From Chitinophagaceae bacterium (GTDB taxonomy: Bacteria > Bacteroidota > Bacteroidia > Chitinophagales > Chitinophagaceae): 64,000 nucleotides of DNA. Below are positions 43,940 to 52,895 of this stretch, in pieces. Location: NCBI GenBank assembly GCA_017882265.1, contig JADGPW010000180.1, positions 1 to 64,000 on the forward strand. The letters run 5' to 3'. A program made the position numbers and the translations under genes. The notes below the pieces were generated by a model. It was not told where the DNA came from and did no database searches. It worked only from the letters and a program-made list of their open reading frames with translations. Position 1 is the first letter of the stretch; the number at the start of each line of letters is the position of its first letter.

Positions 43940-44712
43940 CAGGATACTTTTCGTTTAGTGGATCCAATACTTGCTTTTAATTGTGCCATCAGGTCACGGG
44001 TGCGTGAATGCACAATATGCAAGGTGGGCCGGGTCATTTCTTTTCCCTTTGCCTTAGCCTTTATAAGCTTCATCAGTTTTGCAGAATAGGTGTCCTTGTA
44101 CCTGTGAATATCAAATTTATGTGTTAAGTGTCCAATCAGTTTCACCGCCATTTGCATTTCTCCGGGTTTGGCCTTTTCAGTAACTATTCTTATCTCTCCC
44201 GTGTCCCTGATTTCTTCCGCAAAACGAATCTTATTTAACAAAAGCACATTATTTACCGGTTTTATTATCACAAGGCTTTCCCTGTTTCTTAATACAAAAC
44301 TTCCCAGGCCTGCCTTACCCGTTTTTTTCAATGCATCCCTTAAAAGCGAATAAGCTTTGGTTCCCGACTTTTCAGGTTGCAGGTAATAGGGTGTTTCATA
44401 ATAGATACTGTCTACCTCCTGCTCATTGACAAACTCCGCTATTTCGATCATCTGTGTTTTCTCAGGACTTGCCTTCTCAAAATCTTCTTCTGTCAACACG
44501 ACATACCGGTTATTGATCTTAAATCCCCTGACAATATTTTGCCAGGCCACCTCTTTTCCTGTCCGGGAATTTACTCTTTTGAATTGGATATTAGCATGAT
44601 CTTTATTATCCAGCATATCCAGGTCCAGTTCACTTCCTTGTGTGGCGCTGAATAATTTGACCGGGATATTGACCAGTCCAAATCCAATGGCGCCTGTCCA
44701 GATTGCTCTCAT
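43939..44712 (-). CDS. ku: Ku protein (non-homologous end joining)
   Basis: 257 aa bacterial Ku: MRAIWTGAIGFGLVNIPVKLFSA, CxxC-free core with EEDFEKASPEKTQMIEIAEFV and YLQPEKSGTKAYSLLRDAL. It binds DNA ends as a homodimer and recruits LigD activities. First gene of the four-gene NHEJ operon. The C-terminal segment is basic (MAQLKASIGSTKRKVS). Confidence 0.93.
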   Translation of the reverse strand: MRAIWTGAIGFGLVNIPVKLFSATQGSELDLDMLDNKDHANIQFKRVNSRTGKEVAWQNIVRGFKINNRYVVLTEEDFEKASPEKTQMIEIAEFVNEQEVDSIYYETPYYLQPEKSGTKAYSLLRDALKKTGKAGLGSFVLRNRESLVIIKPVNNVLLLNKIRFAEEIRDTGEIRIVTEKAKPGEMQMAVKLIGHLTHKFDIHRYKDTYSAKLMKLIKAKAKGKEMTRPTLHIVHSRTRDLMAQLKASIGSTKRKVS

Positions 44713-44746
44713 AATTTTTTTTTCAAATGTAATTTGTATGCTATAA

Positions 44747-44779
44747 ATAAAAAAACCATCCCGCCATTAGGCGGGATGG
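44747..44779 (-). terminator. Terminator of the DUF1328 gene
   Basis: CCATCCCGCC (44756-44765) pairs perfectly with GGCGGGATGG (44770-44779) over a 4-nt loop; on the minus strand a run of seven U follows. It lies between the DUF1328 gene and ku, both leftward, so ku is likely transcribed from its own promoter. Confidence 0.88.
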
Positions 44780-44811
44780 CAGGATTCACCCCTCTTCTTG
44801 CTGAAAAGATA

Positions 44812-44985
44812 TTATATACCCGATTTATTGGGCGACCGTCCGAATATCCATGACAGAACAAACAGCACCAGGAATATGAAGAACAATATCCTGGCTATAC
44901 TGGCAGCTCCTGCTGCAACACCTCCAAATCCAAGTACCGCGGCAATAATGGCAATAATAAGAAATACAACTGTCCAGCGTAGCAT
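44812..44985 (-). CDS. DUF1328 domain small membrane protein
   Basis: 57 aa, too short for many gene finders. It begins [20 protein letters not shown], continues [20 protein letters not shown], and ends RSPNKSGI: two hydrophobic helices joined by a Gly/Ala-rich turn, the exact pattern of DUF1328 (YtjA-like) proteins. These are inner-membrane proteins often induced by stress. A strong terminator follows. Function unknown. Confidence 0.88.
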   Translation of the reverse strand: MLRWTVVFLIIAIIAAVLGFGGVAAGAASIARILFFIFLVLFVLSWIFGRSPNKSGI

Positions 44986-45167
44986 AAATTAAATTTTAAA
45001 TGGTTATCATTAAAAACTCCATACAATTCTCCTGAATGGTATGGAAAAATCTATGCCGCAAATAATTGGGCTTAAAAAAATCATTTTATTATGCTGATGG
45101 GGAATTTTTTCTTCATTTTTTACACAAATTGTGGTAATGGGCTTTATTTAAGATGGATAGAAAATTG

Positions 45168-45350
45168 TCAGGAATGATCCTTAATACTTTCCGTAACCTC
45201 CGAGGACAACAACAATATCGATTTTTCGATTGCTTTTAGTCGGGTAGCCTTCTCCTGCTGCAGGACGGGTTTGGTAATGGCTGGTTTTACCTGGCGGGAT
45301 TGATAAATGATCAATGAATAGATTGCCAATAATAATAGAATTGCCTTCAT
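45168..45350 (-). CDS. Hypothetical single-span membrane protein
   Basis: 60 aa from the ATG at 45350: a hydrophobic N-terminal anchor (MKAILLLLAIYSLIIYQS), then a charged helical tail (KATRLKAIEKSILLLSSEV). No clear ribosome binding site and no homologous family recognised. It could be spurious. Neighbours are DUF1328 and a histidine kinase. Confidence 0.4.
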   Translation of the reverse strand: MKAILLLLAIYSLIIYQSRQVKPAITKPVLQQEKATRLKAIEKSILLLSSEVTESIKDHS

Positions 45351-45616
45351 CAGTGATTTATAATTCAATAAAAAACAGAAAACATTGTGCCAGTATGGGC
45401 TAAAACAGGTGGACAGCGCCAGTACGAGTATCCATGAGATGGCTAATCCTACTGATGCGTGCCTGAAGATGGCTTGTCTTTCTGGTTTCGTAGACTATAA
45501 TTCACCCTCATAGTATTCAACCTGTAAGAGTATCCCCGGCATACCAGCCATGATGTATTAACCTGAAAGATCGGTGCGATAATAAACAATGGAAATAATT
45601 ATTATTTAATTCTGTC

Positions 45617-47413
45617 TTATTGGAGGATTTGCAAAGGGATCTTTAATGATACCGTTGTTCCATTACCGGGACTGCTGGAAATTTCAAATTGTCCGCCCAT
45701 CATCACCGTTCTTTCTTTCATACCCAGTAAGCCGAAGGTTTTTTTAGCTGCGATTTCTTTATGGTCAAACCCTACTCCGTCATCCTGTATTGTCATGATG
45801 ATCTCCTTGTTTTTATGCTGCAGGCTTACGGTTACATTTTTTGCTTCTGAATACCTGGCTACATTGGTCAATGATTCCTGAACAATTCTGAACATCCCCG
45901 TTTTTACATCATCGGGCAGGGGAAGTGCTTTTCCTGTTTTCTTTACAGCGGATTTGATACCTGATCGTTTTTCAAATTCACCCAGGTTCCATTCTATAGC
46001 TGCATCGAGACCCATATCATCCAGCAGGCTGGGTCGCAGATCAGCAGCAATTTTTCTGACCAATTTTATAGTATCGTCAAGAACATTTTTCATGTCCCTG
46101 ATCTTATCTTTGACCTGGCTCTCGCCTGATTCCAGCTTCTTATTTAACCAGGAAATATCCATTTTCATCACCGTTAATTGCTGGCCCAGCTGATCATGTA
46201 TTTCGCGGGCCATATGGGTTCGTTCTTCTTCCCGGATATGCTGCAGGTGTTTCGAAAGTTTGCGGAGCTGTTCATTCATCTCCAGGATTTCATTTTCCGC
46301 ATTTTTTTTGTCCGTAATATCCTGTACCAGTGACAGGATCGTAATTACATTTCCATCCATATCCCGAACTACGGAATTGAACCAGTCACACCATATGACC
46401 CGGTTATCTTTGGTATAATTCCTGTGCTGCACTTGTTTTTTTTCCAGTTTCCCGCTTGCCAGCTGTTGTAAAATTTTGCTTACCCAGGGCAGATCTTTCT
46501 CGTACACTTTACTAAACCAGTCTAATTGATCAGATAACGCCTCCTGTTCTGTCCATCCAAATATTTTTTGGGCCCGGCTTGACCATGTTTTGGGCCTTAT
46601 CTGGTTATCCCATTCTATAAAGGCAAGAGGTGAATTTTCCACATGAAAGAAGATCCGGTCTCTTGCTGTTTGTAAGGCCTGTTCCATATGTTTGCGTTGG
46701 GTAATATCAACCCGGATCGCCAAATACTGATAGGGTTTCCCCCGTTTGTTGCAAAATGGAACGATAGTAGCCTCCACCCAATACAGGCTTCCATCTTTGG
46801 CCCGGTTACAAAATTCCCCTCTCCATATATTACCCTTCGCAATGGTTGTCCATAAATTCTTTATATAGGGTTTGGGATGAAACCCTGAATTGATAATCCG
46901 GTGATCTTGACCAATTAGTTCCCCGGCAGAATATTTTGATATTTTACAAAAATTTTCGTTTGCATATTTTATGATCCCTTTCTGATCCGTAATGGAAATA
47001 ATGGAAGATTGGTCCAATGCATACTTGTAATCAATTATTTCTTTATTAGATTTTCGTTGCTTTACCGCAGCCCCAATAGCAGCAGGTAATCCTGATAGTC
47101 TGGTTTTTAATATATAATCATCAGCGCCTGACTTAATAATGGAGGCGGCGTATTCGTCCGATACGGCGTCCGTGACCAGGATAAATGGAATGTTCAATAA
47201 CAGGTCCTGCATCATTTTTAAGGCCTCTCCTGCTTTTAACCCTGCTATAGAATGATTGGAAAGAATAACATCGGGCTGAAACCGTTCCAATTCCTTCCCA
47301 TAACCTTCCTTGTTATTCACCATTTTGAATTCACAATCAGGGATTTCCTTTTTCAACACCTGTTGAATAATGACGGCGTCCGTAACATTGTCTTCCAGCA
47401 TTAATATTTTCAT
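45617..47413 (-). CDS. Hybrid sensor histidine kinase: receiver-PAS-PAS-HisKA_3-HATPase
   Basis: 598 aa from the ATG at 47413 (MKILMLEDN); further in-frame starts up to 47434 exist. Order: an N-terminal receiver-like domain (~1-120), PAS with PAC (~128-250, SIISITDQKGIIKYANENF), a second PAS (~255-375), then a HisKA_3 dimerisation domain with the phosphorylated His in AREIHDQLGQQ and an HATPase (VQESLTNVARYSEA, DDGVGFD, GLLGMKERTVMMGG). This is the NarX/NreB-type architecture. The usual receiver phospho-Asp position reads Asn (DVILSNHS), so the receiver is probably not phosphorylated. The cognate response regulator is not adjacent. Cytosolic; no transmembrane helix. Confidence 0.9.
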   Translation of the reverse strand: MKILMLEDNVTDAVIIQQVLKKEIPDCEFKMVNNKEGYGKELERFQPDVILSNHSIAGLKAGEALKMMQDLLLNIPFILVTDAVSDEYAASIIKSGADDYILKTRLSGLPAAIGAAVKQRKSNKEIIDYKYALDQSSIISITDQKGIIKYANENFCKISKYSAGELIGQDHRIINSGFHPKPYIKNLWTTIAKGNIWRGEFCNRAKDGSLYWVEATIVPFCNKRGKPYQYLAIRVDITQRKHMEQALQTARDRIFFHVENSPLAFIEWDNQIRPKTWSSRAQKIFGWTEQEALSDQLDWFSKVYEKDLPWVSKILQQLASGKLEKKQVQHRNYTKDNRVIWCDWFNSVVRDMDGNVITILSLVQDITDKKNAENEILEMNEQLRKLSKHLQHIREEERTHMAREIHDQLGQQLTVMKMDISWLNKKLESGESQVKDKIRDMKNVLDDTIKLVRKIAADLRPSLLDDMGLDAAIEWNLGEFEKRSGIKSAVKKTGKALPLPDDVKTGMFRIVQESLTNVARYSEAKNVTVSLQHKNKEIIMTIQDDGVGFDHKEIAAKKTFGLLGMKERTVMMGGQFEISSSPGNGTTVSLKIPLQILQ

Positions 47414-47988
47414 TGGTCCGGTCATATGAATCATATCGGGGGATGTATTATCTAATAAAAATCATTAAAAGCCGGTGGCTCCTGAATTTTTCGATCCCTC
47501 TTCAAATTTTATTTTTTGCTCATTCTTGTTGTTCCCGGGCCAATTACATTTCGGGCAAAATTACCCTCTTTAACAGAATCCTGTATAATACGTGAGGATC
47601 GGACATCTTGAAAATCTATAGTCAACCTGGTGTCGGGCTAAACAGGGACCTATGATCATATTAAAAAATCTGGAATTTTTACCCGCTGAAGCATCTGCGA
47701 TAGTATATAATACCCAAAAATACAAAAAATAGTAAAGGGAAAATAATAAAGTCTTCTCTCCATATAAATCATTAGGCGGTAATTTTAATAAAAGCCTTTC
47801 CCAATATCAATTATCATCTGACCTTCTATCGTCATTAATACTGATTTCGTGGCCAGATGGACCATTTTCTTTTAACCATTTCTCCTTGCCGTATTCTCCC
47901 GAATCGGGATTTTAAGCATCAGAGATGTCTGTCAGGCAAGAATTTTAAAATATGAACCTAAATAAAAATTATAATTAGTGCGGGGTAT

Positions 47989-48018
47989 AAAAAACCCGTC
48001 CCAAATAATACGGGACGG
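47989..48018 (-). terminator. Terminator-like hairpin with no gene upstream
   Basis: CCGTCCC (47996-48002) pairs with GGGACGG (48012-48018); on the minus strand it is followed by six U. No minus-strand gene lies between it and the KASIII gene, so it may end a small RNA or be a relic. Confidence 0.55.
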
Positions 48019-48286
48019 CTGGACATTTGTGGCCTGTTTCAAACAAATGATAAATTTAAAGGGGTTAAGCTTTCATAAAATAGAAGGATCTCCGGTTTTC
48101 AAAGGATTCGGAATCGGTTTTCATGGGATTTGGAATCGGATAGTTATTCATTAATATGCTAACACTCGTCTCGTTGTTTCTTGTTTGTGTGTACAAAGAA
48201 ACGCCGCATCGGGCCTGCAGAAAATAGAGTTATCCCCTATTTTATGTAGTGTTTCACTTTCAAAAGCGCTATCGTTTGCATACATG

Positions 48287-48371
48287 AAAAGTCAGTAAGT
48301 CAGTGAGACACTGAATCAGTGAGAGCCCCCATTACAAACTGTCTCACTGTCTCACTGACTTACTGACTTTT
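48287..48371. repeat. Word-repeat hairpin, GTAAGTCAGTGAG family, copy 2
   Basis: The left arm starts AAAAGTCAGTAAGTCAGTGA (from 48287) and the right arm ends with its exact complement; 24 bp pair perfectly before the words go out of register. Same words as at 1071-1202. It lies 31 nt upstream of the KASIII start codon. Confidence 0.85.
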
Positions 48372-48402
48372 CTTACTTACCTTTCTTCCTTAATTGTTTG
48401 CC

Positions 48403-49491
48403 GTGAAAAGAACAAAGATTGCAGGGATCGGTATGTATGTACCGCAAAACGTGGTCACCAATAACGACCTCCTGAAATATATGGAGACCAGTGATGAATG
48501 GATACAGGAACGTACGGGTATCAAAGAACGCCGATACGCACAGCGAACCGGGGAAACGACCACGACGATGGGTGTGGAAGCTGCCAGGATCGCGATTGAG
48601 CGGGCCGGCATTAGCCCGGCCGATATCGACTTTATCATCTTTGCTACCTTAAGTCCTGATTATTATTTCCCCGGCTGCGGTGTGCTTCTGCAAAGGGCTA
48701 TGCAAATGAAAGAGATCGGCGCACTGGACGTTCGCAACCAGTGCAGTGGGTTTATCTATGCATTGAGTGTCGGCGACCAGTTCATTAAAACCGGCATGTA
48801 CAAAAATATTTTAGTCGTGGGGGCAGAAAAACATTCGTTTGGACTCGATTTTAGCACAAGAGGAAGAAATATCTCCGTGATCTTTGGGGATGGCGCAGGA
48901 GCCATAGTGCTACAACCCGTTAATGCAAATACAGGACAAGCAGCTCAGGGAGATCCTTTGGCAGGTTCGGGACAAGGAATTCTTTCTACTCACCTGCATA
49001 GTGATGGGGCAGCGGCTGAGATCCTGGCTATGTATAACCCGGGCACACATGCCAATCATTGGGTGGACCAGCCATTAGCCGATTTTAACGACAACGAGAT
49101 CGGGGATATGTTCATGAGCCATGAAATGATTGATAATGCCCAAAATTTTCCCTTCATGGACGGTCAATCTGTTTTTAAAAAAGCGATCATAAAATTTCCC
49201 GAAGTGATCTTGGAAGCTTTGAATAAGAATGGCCTCCAGACCTCCGACCTGAACCTTCTGATTCCTCACCAGGCGAATCTTCGCATTTCTCAATTTGTCC
49301 AGCACAAATTAAAACTTCGCGACGACCAGGTGTACAATAATATCCAGCAATATGGAAATACCACTGCGGCATCGGTACCCATCGCACTTTGCGAAGCCTG
49401 GGAAAAAGGAATGATCAAAGAAGGTGATCTGGTATGTTTGGCTGCTTTTGGCAGTGGCTTTACCTGGGGAAGTGTGCTGCTCAGGTGGTAA
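48403..49491 (+). CDS. 3-oxoacyl-ACP synthase III family protein (KASIII paralogue)
   Basis: 362 aa from the GTG at 48403; a TTG three codons upstream is an alternative. The thiolase fold with catalytic Cys (NQCSGF), His (PHQANLR) and Asn (YGNTTAAS) is intact, so it should condense an acyl-CoA starter with malonyl-ACP. Two insertions are unusual relative to standard FabH (~330 aa): a Gly/Gln-rich loop after VLQPVNA and a loop around GTHANHWVDQP. It may serve a special starter or secondary-metabolite route rather than bulk fatty acid synthesis. Confidence 0.85.
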   Translation: MKRTKIAGIGMYVPQNVVTNNDLLKYMETSDEWIQERTGIKERRYAQRTGETTTTMGVEAARIAIERAGISPADIDFIIFATLSPDYYFPGCGVLLQRAMQMKEIGALDVRNQCSGFIYALSVGDQFIKTGMYKNILVVGAEKHSFGLDFSTRGRNISVIFGDGAGAIVLQPVNANTGQAAQGDPLAGSGQGILSTHLHSDGAAAEILAMYNPGTHANHWVDQPLADFNDNEIGDMFMSHEMIDNAQNFPFMDGQSVFKKAIIKFPEVILEALNKNGLQTSDLNLLIPHQANLRISQFVQHKLKLRDDQVYNNIQQYGNTTAASVPIALCEAWEKGMIKEGDLVCLAAFGSGFTWGSVLLRW

Positions 49492-49497
49492 TAGGAT

Positions 49498-49579
49498 GGA
49501 ATTGGGAATTAGGTACACACTCAAACGGCGAGTCTCTGCCCAATTCCTGATCACTAATTCCAAATTCCATATACATTTG
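49498..49579. repeat. Word-repeat hairpin, GGAATTAGG family, copy 2, with adjoining promoter box
   Basis: GGAATTGGGAATTAG (49498-49512) pairs with CTAATTCCAAATTCC (49554-49568), one mismatch. It follows the KASIII stop by seven bases. Directly after the right arm is TACATTTG (49572-49579), a match to the Bacteroidota -7 box, 25 nt before the lipid-kinase ATG; no TTG at the right spacing was found. Confidence 0.7.
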
Positions 49580-49603
49580 TTCTCCCTTGTATTAAACAAG
49601 CTA

Positions 49604-50503
49604 ATGTCCCGCCACATTATCTATATCATCAACCCCGTTTCAGGTACCACGACCAAAAAAAAGCTGCAGCAACTTATTGAGGAGAAAACAGGGGCAAAGA
49701 AAATTCCTTTCCAGGTATTTCCCTCTGTAGCCAGTGGCGACTATACGTTCCTCCAAACGCTTATTACAGAACAGAAAATAACCGATATAGTGATCGCCGG
49801 AGGGGATGGCACCGTGAGTCAGGTAGTGGGCAGTTTGCTACACCTTAATGTAAATTTTGGTATTATTCCCTGTGGCTCGGGAAATGGGCTGGCGTATACG
49901 GCCAAAATTCCCGGGCAGACAACGAAAGCATTGGATATTATTTTTAGGAACAAATCTTCGGCTATTGATGGATTTTATATTAACGACCGGTTCTCCTGTA
50001 TGCTCTGCGGGTTGGGTTTTGATGCCAATGTGGCTTATGATTTTGCGCAGCAATCCAAACGGGGATTAACTACCTATATAAAACAAGTCATTAAAAACTT
50101 TTTTTCAGCCAGGACCTATTCTTTTGAATTGCGCCTGAAAGAAAAAACATTCACCACCGATGCTTATTTTATTTCCATTGCCAACAGCAACCAGTTTGGC
50201 AATAATTTTACTATCGCCCCGCAAGCCAGCCTGAGTGATGGACTCCTAGATATTGTCGTTGTTACACGGCAGAATAAATTGAGATTATTGATTGAAACAT
50301 TCAATCATATACGCGGGAAAAATAAACTCCAGCCTGTTATTGCCGCCATCAGTAAAAAAGCGGTGATCTATTTTCAAACAGATGCACTCCGTATCATTAA
50401 TCATTCCGGGGCGCCTTTACACATAGATGGCGACCCGGCTGAATCCCACCGGGAATTGAAGATAGAAATACAAAAAAAATGTTTCCGGCTTATTCAGCCG
50501 TAA
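49604..50503 (+). CDS. Diacylglycerol/lipid kinase family protein (YegS/DagK type)
   Basis: 299 aa from the ATG at 49604; the frame is open 180 nt further but that part overlaps the KASIII gene and the repeat. Catalytic-domain motifs: IINPVSGTTTKKK, IVIAGGDGTVSQVV (GGDGT nucleotide site), IIPCGSGNGLAYT, and a later LDIVVVTRQNKLRL. It phosphorylates diacylglycerol, undecaprenol or another lipid; the true substrate is not evident. Cytosolic, membrane-associated. Confidence 0.88.
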   Translation: MSRHIIYIINPVSGTTTKKKLQQLIEEKTGAKKIPFQVFPSVASGDYTFLQTLITEQKITDIVIAGGDGTVSQVVGSLLHLNVNFGIIPCGSGNGLAYTAKIPGQTTKALDIIFRNKSSAIDGFYINDRFSCMLCGLGFDANVAYDFAQQSKRGLTTYIKQVIKNFFSARTYSFELRLKEKTFTTDAYFISIANSNQFGNNFTIAPQASLSDGLLDIVVVTRQNKLRLLIETFNHIRGKNKLQPVIAAISKKAVIYFQTDALRIINHSGAPLHIDGDPAESHRELKIEIQKKCFRLIQP

Positions 50504-50511
50504 GAGATCAG

Positions 50512-50663
50512 GGGATTAGGAATTAGGAATTGGGAATTTGGAATTGGGCCCCCTTGTAATTGAATAATTCATTTTCTTGTAATGCCATCATATGATAAGC
50601 AATAGTTATTTAACCCAATTCGGGAATCTCCCCCTAATTCCAAATTCCAAATTCCCACCCCCC
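50512..50663. repeat. Word-repeat hairpin, GGAATTAGG family, copy 3
   Basis: The left arm (50512-50547) is a series of GGATTAGG, AATTAGG, AATTGGG and AATTTGG words; the right arm (about 50614-50656) is the complement. The last codons of the convergent patatin gene (LFGIGK and the stop, to 50664) continue the same word. The loop is about 65 nt. Confidence 0.8.
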
Positions 50664-52895
50664 TTATTTCCCAATCCCAAATAACTCAATCACATGCCGG
50701 AAACTGGCCTGGTTTGCCGTAGAATAAATAGATTCCATGATATCTTTTTCCTCTCTTTTGGTAAGGTGGAAATTCAATGCTGCTTTGTTTTCTTCTTTAT
50801 CAGCAGCATATTGAAAAGCAATTTTATAAACTGGGAAGCTGCTGTGAGCAATATAGTAGGTCAGCATATCATTCTGAAAATACTCCATCATCTTAAACCA
50901 GTTATGCTGCAACAACAGGAAAGGTTTGGTAGCATGGTCGCTGATATTATCAGAAACATAAGGCACTTCCCAGCCTCCGGCTTTTCGGTCCCTGATCTGG
51001 AGAATGAGTACCCCACTCGTATTTTCTTTGATCCAATCATCAAATGAAGCCAAAAACCGGAGTGATGATTCTTCCCCGAAATTATCACGAAGGCCGGCAT
51101 CCATTACATCGATTACCGGATTCGAGGGAAGCCATACATTCGGCAATACGATCGGGAAAGTGGCATTCATCCGAAGCGCGGTCAATATGCGTATATTGTA
51201 AGGATCCTGTTTTGCAAAAAAAGATACAAAATCCACGCCATCCGGATCCGTATAAGGAACATGGGCGGTATCCTGTGGAGCCTGCATCATAAAACGAACA
51301 GGCTGGGTGCTGATGATCATCTTCCGGCTGTCTCTTGTTACAACCGAATTAAAAAATATCAGGGGAATATGGGCCGCTTTTTCATCTGCCACATAATCTT
51401 TCAGTTGTTTATCTAAAAAACCACGGGTATTACTTCCTAACTTCTCTTCAAAGGCATAACCGCGGTCTTTTACATAACTATAGGAACCCATGCTGAACTT
51501 CTGGGCCGGGGAAATAAGATCCCTCGCAAAAAAAGAAGAGAATAATGGGTTCAACAGGTCACCGGCTATATCATCTACATATTGTTTATCCTGCAGGTGA
51601 ATATTTTTCCCCTGTTGCTGGCGTAAGTATAGCTCCCTGAAATAAGTGGCCCCGATCATACCACCTGAAGCCCCGCTGATCAAAAATGTTTTTTTCATGA
51701 TATCACCATGGCTAAGGCTGTCTAAACATTGCAACACGCTCATCGTAAACGTAGCGCTGCGATGACCACCCCCGCTGGTATTCATAAGAACCAGCAAAGG
51801 CTTATCGCTCCCCTGCTTTTTTTTCCAGTTATCTAATATGGTGATCATATTTTTCCTGTCGGCTTCCACATTTTCTTTAGTGCAAAGTGCCAGCAACCCC
51901 TCCCTTGTATAAGAAGGTCGTTCGTTCTGGTTCCAGTAGTTCAGGCCATAGGCTTTATTTCGGGGATCGATCCACCCCATCTTGTAAAAAACATTCAGCA
52001 GCAATACGAGGCCAATCAAATAAGGGATACTCCAGCTTTCCAAAAAATAAGTGATAGCTCCGGCCACGCCGATCAGGATGGAAAAAAAAATAGTAATGCT
52101 GGCTCCGGCCGGTACCTGGAAAAAAGGGTTGTCGAGAAAAAACCCGGTAATAACAAGAAATAAAAAAGCGACAAATACGGAAAGGATAGCAGCAAAATGA
52201 TGCCGTTTAAATATCGAATTCACATACTCACTGGTATAATGCGATACATCTCTCACCGGTCTTAACCGGAAGGGTCTTTCAAAATAAGATTTTGCTTTGA
52301 TCAGCGGGGGGCCATGGTATATTTCCTTTATCGGGCCAAGATGAGTAATATAAGAATCGGGGTTACTGATAACCGGCATCATCCGCCGAAGAATAGACCG
52401 GTCGGCCCGGAAAAAATAAATAAAAGAAATGGCCAGGACCATGATCAACCCGCTGACAAAACCCCCAAAAAGGAACAATATCTCAGTGGTACGGATCAGT
52501 TCTTTATAGTGATCGAACTGGTAGGCTTTAAAGAAATAGAACAACACGAAAACTCCTGGAATAATAGCATTATTAATGCAGTACTTTAAAAACGGGTTGG
52601 TGGTAGCGGCCAGGAAGCGGAAATGCCGGCTGAATAAAATAAAGGTGGAGATGTTCCAGCTCATGATGAACATACCAATGGAAGCCCCTACCATTGCCGA
52701 ACTGAGCGAATTCACATTCCCAAGATACTCCGGTCCCAGGAATAAACAATCAGCGCCAAAGGTTTTCATAAAGGTTCCGTTCACCGTGGCGAACATAATA
52801 AACCAAAAAAGAAGAAGTACCTGGTACCTCCTCAAATGCAGGAATACTAATTGTATGGGGAAGGAATACCAGAAACCTTTCAGCCAGGCTTTCAT
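50664..52895 (-). CDS. Patatin-like phospholipase with N-terminal multi-span membrane domain
   Basis: 743 aa. Residues ~1-325 contain about seven transmembrane helices (for example VLLLFWFIMFATVNG, MFIMSWNISTFILF, TTEILFLFGGFVSGLIM). Residues ~365-740 are a patatin-type hydrolase: oxyanion GGGHRSATF, nucleophile elbow SGASGG (Ser of the GxSxG) and the catalytic Asp in DAGLRDNFG. A membrane-tethered lipase in this form is unusual; substrate unknown. The C-terminal LFGIGK is repeat-derived. Confidence 0.85.
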   Translation of the reverse strand: MKAWLKGFWYSFPIQLVFLHLRRYQVLLLFWFIMFATVNGTFMKTFGADCLFLGPEYLGNVNSLSSAMVGASIGMFIMSWNISTFILFSRHFRFLAATTNPFLKYCINNAIIPGVFVLFYFFKAYQFDHYKELIRTTEILFLFGGFVSGLIMVLAISFIYFFRADRSILRRMMPVISNPDSYITHLGPIKEIYHGPPLIKAKSYFERPFRLRPVRDVSHYTSEYVNSIFKRHHFAAILSVFVAFLFLVITGFFLDNPFFQVPAGASITIFFSILIGVAGAITYFLESWSIPYLIGLVLLLNVFYKMGWIDPRNKAYGLNYWNQNERPSYTREGLLALCTKENVEADRKNMITILDNWKKKQGSDKPLLVLMNTSGGGHRSATFTMSVLQCLDSLSHGDIMKKTFLISGASGGMIGATYFRELYLRQQQGKNIHLQDKQYVDDIAGDLLNPLFSSFFARDLISPAQKFSMGSYSYVKDRGYAFEEKLGSNTRGFLDKQLKDYVADEKAAHIPLIFFNSVVTRDSRKMIISTQPVRFMMQAPQDTAHVPYTDPDGVDFVSFFAKQDPYNIRILTALRMNATFPIVLPNVWLPSNPVIDVMDAGLRDNFGEESSLRFLASFDDWIKENTSGVLILQIRDRKAGGWEVPYVSDNISDHATKPFLLLQHNWFKMMEYFQNDMLTYYIAHSSFPVYKIAFQYAADKEENKAALNFHLTKREEKDIMESIYSTANQASFRHVIELFGIGK

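Larger units (their letters stand above)
47435..48402. other. Non-coding gap upstream of the KASIII gene
   Basis: About 970 nt with no credible gene. Contains a minus-strand terminator-like hairpin (47989-48018), a two-copy direct repeat of about 22 nt (GGATTCGGAATC and GGATTTGGAATC, 48102-48142), and the repeat at 48287-48371. Confidence 0.6.

Noticed and set aside
44798-44992. Plus-strand open frame over the DUF1328 gene
   Set aside because: It is antisense to the DUF1328 gene, whose translated sequence is a clear family match.
49424-49603. Longer N-terminus for the lipid kinase
   Set aside because: It overlaps the KASIII gene and the hairpin; the family starts at IIYIINPVSG.
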